DNA from: CAZRUA01 sp964603125
GTDB taxonomy: Bacteria > Bacteroidota > Bacteroidia > B-17B0 > Aurantibacillaceae
Direction: 5' to 3'
Assembly: GCA_964603125.1 (NCBI GenBank)
Contig: CAZRUA010000079.1
Location: forward strand, 1-16,993
Length of the DNA: 16,993 nucleotides
In this document: positions 8,801 to 13,537 of the stretch, in pieces
How the letters are laid out: the number at the start of each line of letters is the position of its first letter
Numbering within the stretch: position 1 is the stretch's first letter
Position numbers and translations under genes: made by a program
The notes under the pieces: generated by a model
What the model was told of the DNA's origin: nothing
Databases searched by the model: none
Seen by the model: the letters and a program-made list of their open reading frames with translations, nothing else

Positions 8801-8924
8801 CACGATTAATTTGAGTTGATAAAAATTCCTTAACAAACTCGCGCTCAGAGTTACCACTGCCTTCATCTTGCTTGGCAATAATTGCAAATAATTGCATAAG
8901 GGCTCGTAGTATCTCCTCACTCAT
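5826..8924 (-). CDS. Large ABCG-like ABC transporter with N-terminal TerB-like and FHA-like regions
   Basis: At about 1032 residues this is far longer than a typical ABC half-transporter. The N-terminal 150 residues look TerB-like (LMQLFAIIAKQDE and MFELLRAENKFT mark two similar helical units). Residues about 183-255 form a beta-rich FHA-like region. The ATPase has a complete motif set: Walker A GASGAGKT (297-304), Q-loop Q344, signature ISGGQRKR (about 403-410), Walker B VLFVDEPTSGL (about 423-433) and H460. A CxxC pair (C509, C512) lies in the linker. Membrane helices fall at about 598-617, 636-655, 675-703, 708-731 and 737-760, with a last one near 1000-1018. A loop of about 230 residues before the last helix contains long charged helices. 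The ATPase-then-membrane order and the VDEPTSGLSS motif point to the ABCG/ABC-2 export class. The substrate is unknown. It starts 9 bases after siaC, so the SiaB/SiaC switch may control it. Confidence 0.9.
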   Translation of the reverse strand: MSEEILRALMQLFAIIAKQDEGSGNSEREFVKEFLSTQINRDKVAEYLNLYDDFIIGRDKENKEPVAAESTEETIEKKPKRLTSVLESVKTLSICKKINKTLTQKQKIVVLIRMFELLRAENKFTKQRLSIITTAAEVFKIEADEYKSIESFIVGEDKTLAGNSAALKISDKSVPSENDLSFLNQIFTDHFHGELDVLKVNSVGLYFLKFDGESEVYLNGLPLNTRNVYLLAPGSALRLPRNVIYYSDIVSKYLNQNLNERLSFNVNQLEYKFPGGKIGLRNINISEPGGKLVGIMGASGAGKTTLLNVLSGLEVPSAGTVKINGIDIFKEKKKAEGIIGYIAQDDLLIEELTVYQNLYFNAQLCFKDKSKAELEELVNATLQSLGLFEIRQIIVGNPLNKKISGGQRKRLNIALELIREPSVLFVDEPTSGLSSRDSENVMDLLKELTLKGKLIFVVIHQPSSDIYKLFDKMVILDVGGYTTYYGNPIEAVMYFKRQASQINADVGECESCGNVNPEIMFNIIEGKEVDEYGTFTDKRKVSPIQWNESYEKEVEFTRLQDESGKPSKSFAIPGKIKQLGVFIKRDVLSKIGNKQYLLINLLEAPLLAFILAFIIRYTAGKEEKHYIFRENENVPAYIFMCIIVSLFIGLTVSAEEIFKDRKILKREKFLNLSTSSYLFSKIIILFTISAIQSTLFVLIGNYIIELKGMYLAYWFTLFSVSCCANVMGLNISATFNSAVTIYILIPLLIIPQMILGGAMFSFDKLNKFIGGGSKVPFVADLMVSRWAYEGLMVNQFVNNNYNSTFYEVDKKVSRTNYKIVYLIPELEQLTQDVIRFKEENKQKEFDKKIAIIKYELETQFNEKGIQKFKFMDNLNFSKFDVKTHDLLLAHLESLNKYYTDIFVGQDKEANTLLNSITETSEDERKFLRIKDTYDNEYLNDVVKKAFNKFKIIYEDNKIVQQVDAIYMEPDSNQLATLHTHFYSPHKYINKKQISTLAFNNLVIWLMSLVFFILLYFDGLKKILSFPNLLRKK

Positions 8925-8933
8925 AAACTGATA

Positions 8934-9311
8934 CTAGTATGCGATAAAAGAAAAGGGTATATCAACAAGTTCAGAATATTCCTCACCTGCTTCAATCATA
9001 TCATCATCTCCATCAGGATAATGCCATTCAATAGTAACATTTTTTCCCTCTTCCTTTAAAGACTCCAACTTATTAAACAAGTCTAAAATCATTTTTGATG
9101 ATGCAGTATTGAAATATTCCAATTTCATTAAAAATTTCAAATCACCTGTAGGTTGCTCACCACCTAGCTTACCAAACCAATCTATTAAAGGTTCATAAAA
9201 AGAAGCGGCATCTTCAGGTAATGACCTTCCTCCAATTTCGTATTTTGAATTTCCTGGCTCAAAACATACTGAAGGAGTATCCTCAGTTCCGGCAATAATT
9301 AAACTTTCCAT
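8934..9311 (-). CDS. siaC: SiaC family regulatory phosphoprotein (DUF1987)
   Basis: A 125-residue cytosolic protein with the SiaC/DUF1987 hallmarks: the opening AGTEDTPSVCFEP, GGRSLPEDAASFYEPLIDW (about 27-45) and LEYFNTASSKMILDLF (about 64-79). In P. aeruginosa, SiaC is phosphorylated on Thr68 by the kinase SiaB and dephosphorylated by SiaA; the free form binds and activates the diguanylate cyclase SiaD. By motif, T69 of NTASS is the equivalent phosphoacceptor here. The fold resembles STAS-type partner-switch proteins. The gene follows siaB by 15 bases and precedes the ABC transporter by 9. No SiaD-like cyclase is encoded in the window, so its target here is probably something else; the adjacent transporter and sensors are the obvious candidates. 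Confidence 0.9.
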   Translation of the reverse strand: MESLIIAGTEDTPSVCFEPGNSKYEIGGRSLPEDAASFYEPLIDWFGKLGGEQPTGDLKFLMKLEYFNTASSKMILDLFNKLESLKEEGKNVTIEWHYPDGDDDMIEAGEEYSELVDIPFSFIAY

Positions 9312-9326
9312 AGTATAACTTTAAAA

Positions 9327-9899
9327 TTATTCTTTAGTTCTTGGTATTCTTGTTAGTAGTGTATAAAACGAAACGTTTTCTGAAACAGGTTCGAAGCTGA
9401 ACTCTAATTTTCTTCCTGATTTACGAGCTATATCAATCAAGCCTAATCCCGCACCACCTCTATCACTTATTGATCCCTTAGTTACCACCTCTTTGTGCAA
9501 CATTTTTAATCCTTCCTTATCAAGCAAATTTATTTCTAGCAATTTTGAACGCAATAAATCAACATTTTCGTTCATAATTAAGTTACCAGTTGCAATAAAA
9601 TAACCTTCCTCTGTGAGTCCGATTAAAAAAATCGCTTTCCTAAAATCTTCTTCTGCTGATTCGGTATGCTTACAAATATTTTGCAAACACTCAACCATAA
9701 CATTAAAAACTTTACGTCTAACGTTTTGATCTTCTTGAAACAGATCAAGATTTTTTTCAGTCATTGATAAAACAGACTTTGTTATTTCTTGAGAAAATTC
9801 CCCTTCGTAACAAAGAAGAACTCTGTTTGAATTCATTTCTGTTTTTATTTTATAAACAAACTGTAATTGTTTATTGGTGTACTCTTCGCTGCTCGCCAT
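9327..9899 (-). CDS. siaB: SiaB family protein kinase (GHKL-type ATPase fold)
   Basis: A 190-residue cytosolic protein of the SiaB type, with an anti-sigma-factor-like/GHKL ATPase fold. The N-box reads VMVECLQNICKHTE (about 67-80; E70, N74, K77 and H78 fit ATP and Mg binding), and the glycine-rich lid is SDRGGAGLGLIDIARKSG (about 145-162). The family phosphorylates its partner SiaC on a threonine, and the partner gene lies immediately downstream, 15 bases away. The ATG at 9899 follows an A/T-rich leader. It is the first gene of a nine-gene minus-strand run that continues to the window edge, preceded by a 396-base gene-free region that probably holds the promoter. An anti-sigma-factor kinase role is a less likely alternative because no sigma factor or STAS anti-anti-sigma gene is visible. 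Confidence 0.88.
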   Translation of the reverse strand: MASSEEYTNKQLQFVYKIKTEMNSNRVLLCYEGEFSQEITKSVLSMTEKNLDLFQEDQNVRRKVFNVMVECLQNICKHTESAEEDFRKAIFLIGLTEEGYFIATGNLIMNENVDLLRSKLLEINLLDKEGLKMLHKEVVTKGSISDRGGAGLGLIDIARKSGRKLEFSFEPVSENVSFYTLLTRIPRTKE

Positions 9900-10014
9900 A
9901 TAAGCTTTTTATAGTATTATTATTTCACAAAACAACATAAATGAAAACAATTTAACGATTTAGGAAGCAACTCATCGAATAATTAATTTTTCAAAATTTA
10001 AAATCTGAAATTAA

Positions 10015-10024
10015 TGTATATACA
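10015..10024. repeat. 10 bp perfect palindrome TGTATATACA
   Basis: The sequence equals its own reverse complement over ten bases and does not extend further. It lies about 115 bases upstream of the siaB start, so it could be a dimeric regulator site. In AT-rich DNA a palindrome this short can arise by chance. Confidence 0.4.
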
Positions 10025-10051
10025 AGTTGTTTTATTCATCGTTTAAAAAAC

Positions 10052-10083
10052 AGTATTAATCATACATCTAAAATATTAATACT
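10052..10083. repeat. 9+9 bp perfect inverted repeat in the siaB leader
   Basis: AGTATTAAT (10052-10060) and its exact reverse complement ATTAATACT (10075-10083) are separated by 14 bases, so the arm centres are 23 bases apart, close to two helical turns. No T-run follows on either strand, so it does not look like a terminator; an operator is more plausible. It lies about 150-185 bases upstream of the siaB start. Confidence 0.45.
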
Positions 10084-10295
10084 AAAATTACTTCCAATTA
10101 CTGATTTATATCATTCAAAAATACAATTTTTTAGTAAATCTGAAAGTTTATCCATAAAATAATAGAAAAATAATCATCAAAGCCATTAAGAATAGCTTAA
10201 ACGAATGTCGATAAATTAGCTAAGGGTTTAATTTACAGAGGAATAAATTAGTTTCAAATGAAAACAATTAGAAGAGTCCAAAGAAAACTTAATAA

Positions 10296-10871
10296 TTATT
10301 TAATCTTCTCGCTTAAATCAATCAAATACTTAATGATTTGATCAGTAGTAAACTCGTGCGCTGGTTTAAACAATGCCTTTGCACCGGCAGGCATTGTTTT
10401 AACACTAGATTCATCTACAGATTGGATAATTGTTTTAGCCCCTCTTTCATGAGCAACGGCCATTCCGTCAGCCCCATCAGTGTTGGCTCCTGAGAGAATT
10501 ATTGCCAACATTTTCTCTTTATAAGCATAGGAAAAAGTTTCGTAGGTTAGGTCAATTGACGGGCGAGAATATTTAACCATTATATCACGCGACAAAACAA
10601 AAGATCCCCCGATGTCGCATAACAGATGATAATTGCTAGGAGCTAGATAAACCATATTTGGTTTAATTTGTTCCTTATCCAATGGTTCTTTAATTTTAAT
10701 TTTACTTTTTAATTGCAAGGACTCAACAAAACCTTCGCGCACATGTTTGAGTCGATGAAGGCACATTACAATAGGTATCTGAAAATCTGCTGGTAGCGAC
10801 AGTAAGATTTTTGTTACCACCTGAAAACTTCCTGCTGAACCACCAATTACTATTACTCTGCAATTATCCAA
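10296..10871 (-). CDS. cheB: CheB-type protein-glutamate methylesterase without receiver domain
   Basis: A 191-residue catalytic CheB domain. Its expected role is removing methyl esters from receptor glutamates, opposing CheR. The Ser-His-Asp triad is visible: S12 in VIGGSAGS, H39 in CLHR and D132 in SGANTDGADG, the last matching the usual SGMGxDGAxG. The MPAGAKALF segment (about 160-168) fits the family ending. Classical CheB proteins carry an N-terminal phosphoreceiver of about 120 residues that gates activity. It is absent here, so activity must be constitutive or controlled by a partner. The start is a TTG four bases after the CheR-like stop; the reading frame is closed a few codons upstream and no ATG or GTG fits, so TTG is the best choice. 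The downstream neighbour is the 396-base leader. Confidence 0.9.
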   Translation of the reverse strand: MDNCRVIVIGGSAGSFQVVTKILLSLPADFQIPIVMCLHRLKHVREGFVESLQLKSKIKIKEPLDKEQIKPNMVYLAPSNYHLLCDIGGSFVLSRDIMVKYSRPSIDLTYETFSYAYKEKMLAIILSGANTDGADGMAVAHERGAKTIIQSVDESSVKTMPAGAKALFKPAHEFTTDQIIKYLIDLSEKIK

Positions 10872-10875
10872 TTGA

Positions 10876-11706
10876 CTAAACTATTTTTTTATAAATACGT
10901 TCGTGTTCATTGTAAACATTGAAATCAGAGGTTGAATCAGCCAAACTTTTTTTAGAATCACCAATACCCATAACTAACAAACCTCCTTTTGTAAGCAAAG
11001 AAGCAACATTTTTTAGAGTGTCGGTATGATGAGATTGATTTATTACTAACAATGAGTTTCTGAAAAACACGATATCAAATCTATTTGGTAAAGCATCGAA
11101 ACTCGGATTGAATTTTTTAAACTCAACAGATGTAAACAGTTCAGATTTATAAGTAAAGTTACCATCCTTTTGCTGAGAATATATATCAGGGAAAATTCCT
11201 TTTTCGTTGTACCTCTTGTAATTTGAAAGATTGCTCTCAATTGATTTTGAATTGAGTACATTTTCCGTAATATTTAACTTTGGGTTTCCCAAACTATTTG
11301 TAACAGTAATTTTAGTTTTAGCTAAAAGATTTTTTTCTTGTAAAACAATCAATAATGAAATTAAATCGTCTCCTAAACCCGCTTCAATAATGGCAATTTT
11401 TAATATCCCATTGGAAGCTAATGCAGGTATAATTTCATCTCTAAGCTTTCGCCAAAGAGATGGGTCACGAAAAATTTCATTATTAGGGACTATCAACTCT
11501 TTCAGAAAATCATTACAAAAAACTTCCGAGCTTTCAATTTTTGTGATAAATTGATCTAAATCGGTAATACTATTCTTTTTATAAAACTCAGCTATTCTTA
11601 GACGTAAAGCAACACTTGAAAAGTTATTTAACTGAATATTATACTTGGCATGAATTGCCTGGCAGATACGCTTGACATCTATATGTTCGACAGAAGCTAA
11701 AATCAT
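10876..11706 (-). CDS. Degenerate CheR-like protein, probably catalytically inactive
   Basis: This 276-residue protein aligns with CheR over its whole length. The N-terminal helical region ends in NNEIFRDPSLWRKLRDEI (about 75-92), matching NTTEMFRDP... of the intact CheR. FDIVFFRNSLLVIN (about 210-223) matches FDLILCRNVLIYF, and the last residues are similar (ERIYKKIV against DKIYKKV). The SAM-binding loop, however, reads AIIEAGLGDDLIS (about 105-117) where the intact enzyme has HAACSSGEEVYS, and the ASDIN motif is replaced by VTNSLGN. The frame is intact with no stop or frameshift, so this looks like a conserved pseudoenzyme, perhaps a scaffold or regulator of CheB or the other CheR, rather than a decaying gene. 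Its ATG directly follows the porin TAA stop, and cheB follows after 4 bases. Confidence 0.85.
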   Translation of the reverse strand: MILASVEHIDVKRICQAIHAKYNIQLNNFSSVALRLRIAEFYKKNSITDLDQFITKIESSEVFCNDFLKELIVPNNEIFRDPSLWRKLRDEIIPALASNGILKIAIIEAGLGDDLISLLIVLQEKNLLAKTKITVTNSLGNPKLNITENVLNSKSIESNLSNYKRYNEKGIFPDIYSQQKDGNFTYKSELFTSVEFKKFNPSFDALPNRFDIVFFRNSLLVINQSHHTDTLKNVASLLTKGGLLVMGIGDSKKSLADSTSDFNVYNEHERIYKKIV

Positions 11707-13314
11707 TTATAGCGCGACATTTAATCTAAACGCAAAAAAACTTGTATTACCGCGTGACTTATTGTAACCAACATTTACTGCGTATTGATAATCAAAAGTT
11801 AAATAAAAATCGGCAAATAGATTACACGAGTAATATGCTTCAACAACCGATTCAGGCGCGTAATCTAAATATCCATCACCCAACATAAAACCAGTACCAC
11901 CTTTTGCAATAAAATTACGGTGCGGTTTTGAAATAGAATTGTAAGAAGCACATATACCAACAATATCATGAGGCCTCTTGATGTAAGGCATACTTAACAA
12001 AGCTCCTGCATTTAAACTAAAATCGGTTTCGGTGTAACCAAAAGATTCTGTTTTACCATCATTCCAGCTAGCACGTGCAAATAATCCTACATCTTCGCTA
12101 ATAGCCATATCTGCATCAAAAGCAAATCCATATTTATTATTAAAATCTACCAAAGAGTCGAAGCTTGCTATTCCTGAGGAATCAACAACAAAATTATTGT
12201 AGTTTCCACTTAAAGCTGTATTTAAGAATCCTAAAAACCTAATTGTTCCCGATTTCTTTTTAATCGAATATTGTTGTGCATACTGCAAATTAAAGCTGTG
12301 AGCTTTTAAAACTCCCAAATATGGTGTAGCCCCACCCGCCGCCGAATCTACAGTAACTGCGCAAAAATTAATTGAACCTTTCTTAGTTACTAAGCTAGAT
12401 GCGAAACCATAGGTCCAACCATAAGCCGTGGTTGAAGCGTCCCAAGCAGACATCATGTTGTGAGAAAAATTTAAAAAATCCATTTTGGGATTACCTGCGT
12501 AAGGATTTACATCCAAAACCTCCTGGATCACAAAACGACCTAAGGTGAAATTATATGACTGAACTTTTGAATCTTCATTTTTAGCTAAATTAAACTCCTG
12601 TTTGTATTGTAAACGAAACAAATAAGGTTTAGTTTGAGGATAGCCGTAAAGAGCATTGGGATAATTTGCGATACCGGCTCCATTACCCACTCCATTGCCT
12701 GAAGCTAACTCGGGCGAAATTAAGAACTCTGCCCCTTTCCAAGGTTTTGCAGCAATAGATAATGTTACCAAACTTAAAACTTGTCCTTCGGGGTTTTGAC
12801 TTAAACCAATGTATCCATCATAAATTTCCTTTTTTAATTTTGTATAGGTTTGATAAATACCCGTTATTTCTGCACCTACGCTTAAATACTTCCCTAACTT
12901 ATGTTTTAAGCTCGGTTCCAATGGATTATTAATAGTATTTCTTAAAGAATCATTGACAAGATTAACATTTGCTAAACTATCAAGCAACTTTTGATTATGA
13001 ATTTTCAATATTTGTGCTGAATCAATTGAATTCAAATGCCCGTCATGGATATGCTCATATCTTCCTTCGTAAAAATCTCTTAACGTTTTAATAATATATG
13101 GGGAGTATGTTTTATTGTCATACAAGTACTTATCTACAATAATTTCCATCTCACCCGAACTAATCTCACCATCGCCATTTAAATCAGCAAATTGCAACTG
13201 CGCAGGTATTGGACGAGGCTTAAGAGAATCATTTTGAGCATTCACAACGCTGGCTTTTACAAAGAAAAATACCAACATGATGCAAAAAATAATATTTTTA
13301 ATACAGCGCTTCAT
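11707..13314 (-). CDS. OprB-like outer-membrane carbohydrate porin with N-terminal EF-hand
   Basis: A 535-residue outer-membrane protein. The signal peptide begins MKRCIKNIIF and ends near VVNAQ. A textbook EF-hand loop, DLNGDGEISSGE (residues 44-55), with ligands at positions 1, 3, 5, 7, 9 and 12, predicts calcium binding. A helical linker (about 60-130) precedes the beta-barrel. Barrel landmarks include GRFVIQEVLDVNPYAGNP, DFLNFSHNMMSAWD and the ending APESVVEAYY...DFYLTFDYQYAVNVGYN, which matches the last strands of the OprB family; the protein finishes RLNVAL, as barrel proteins often do. The substrate is unknown; sugars are the family norm. I chose the ATG at 13314 because the frame upstream (to 13422) adds 36 residues that would bury the signal peptide. 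Its stop abuts the CheR-like start, an odd coupling of porin and signalling genes. Confidence 0.85.
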   Translation of the reverse strand: MKRCIKNIIFCIMLVFFFVKASVVNAQNDSLKPRPIPAQLQFADLNGDGEISSGEMEIIVDKYLYDNKTYSPYIIKTLRDFYEGRYEHIHDGHLNSIDSAQILKIHNQKLLDSLANVNLVNDSLRNTINNPLEPSLKHKLGKYLSVGAEITGIYQTYTKLKKEIYDGYIGLSQNPEGQVLSLVTLSIAAKPWKGAEFLISPELASGNGVGNGAGIANYPNALYGYPQTKPYLFRLQYKQEFNLAKNEDSKVQSYNFTLGRFVIQEVLDVNPYAGNPKMDFLNFSHNMMSAWDASTTAYGWTYGFASSLVTKKGSINFCAVTVDSAAGGATPYLGVLKAHSFNLQYAQQYSIKKKSGTIRFLGFLNTALSGNYNNFVVDSSGIASFDSLVDFNNKYGFAFDADMAISEDVGLFARASWNDGKTESFGYTETDFSLNAGALLSMPYIKRPHDIVGICASYNSISKPHRNFIAKGGTGFMLGDGYLDYAPESVVEAYYSCNLFADFYLTFDYQYAVNVGYNKSRGNTSFFAFRLNVAL

Positions 13315-13537
13315 AATACAAATATCCAATTTTTTTAATCTTTTCAAAATTAATTTTAATTGGAGTTTATGAAATCTGATTAAAAAAGCGGTGCATATGC
13401 TTAAGAAAATCAATAAAATCAATACTTACAAGCACTCATAACCTACAAATTTTCTTTTGTCTCTAAAAAACTAAAAAAGAGCATTCACTTTTCATGATTT
13501 GTGATAAAATCTTTAATTTTAAAATCTTCAAAATCAA
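13315..13537. promoter_or_regulatory. Divergent spacer between the porin gene and comEC
   Basis: These 223 bases separate genes transcribed away from each other, so both promoters should lie here. The stretch is AT-rich. One candidate -7 element serves the porin side and is listed separately. On the comEC side the nearest thing is TTCTTTTG at 13452-13459, one mismatch from TAnnTTTG, which I do not call. Confidence 0.5.
13345..13352 (-). promoter_or_regulatory. Candidate Bacteroidota -7 promoter element for the porin unit
   Basis: Read on the minus strand the sequence is TAATTTTG, matching the Bacteroidota -7 consensus TAnnTTTG, about 30 bases upstream of the chosen porin ATG. No clear TTG lies at the expected -33 position, and such matches are frequent in AT-rich DNA. 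Confidence 0.25.

Larger units (their letters stand above)
9900..10295. promoter_or_regulatory. Gene-free AT-rich leader upstream of the siaB operon
   Basis: This is the only large gap (396 bases) between minus-strand genes in the window. It separates the porin-CheR-like-CheB unit from the siaB operon and probably contains the siaB promoter. It is very AT-rich and has no convincing ORF. It holds a 10 bp palindrome and a 9+9 bp inverted repeat, listed separately. A minus-strand match to the Bacteroidota -7 element (TATTTTTG, 10116-10123) lacks a convincing -33 TTG at the right distance, so I do not place the transcription start. I see no classic intrinsic terminator for the cheB transcript. 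Confidence 0.5.

Noticed and set aside
2221..8814. Short plus-strand ORFs opposite the minus-strand genes
   Set aside because: They overlap well-supported genes, show no family motifs, and look like antisense shadows of AT-rich coding sequence.
10116..10123. Minus-strand TATTTTTG as the siaB promoter -7 element
   Set aside because: It matches TAnnTTTG, but no TTG lies at the -33 distance and the position would give a leader of over 200 bases.
10212..10235. Hairpin TAAATTA / TAATTTA as terminator of the cheB transcript
   Set aside because: The 7 bp stem is purely A/T with a 10-base loop and no T-run follows, so it is too weak to call.
10211..10251. Direct repeat ATAAATTAG at 10211-10219 and 10243-10251
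   Set aside because: Only two short AT-rich copies in AT-rich DNA; chance is the simplest explanation.
10876..11706. Calling the CheR-like gene a pseudogene
   Set aside because: The frame is full length without stop or frameshift, both ends still match CheR, and it is tightly spaced with its neighbours; a pseudoenzyme fits better.
13315..13422. Longer N-terminus for the porin, starting at 13422
   Set aside because: It would add 36 basic and hydrophobic residues in front of a clean signal peptide that begins at the ATG at 13314.
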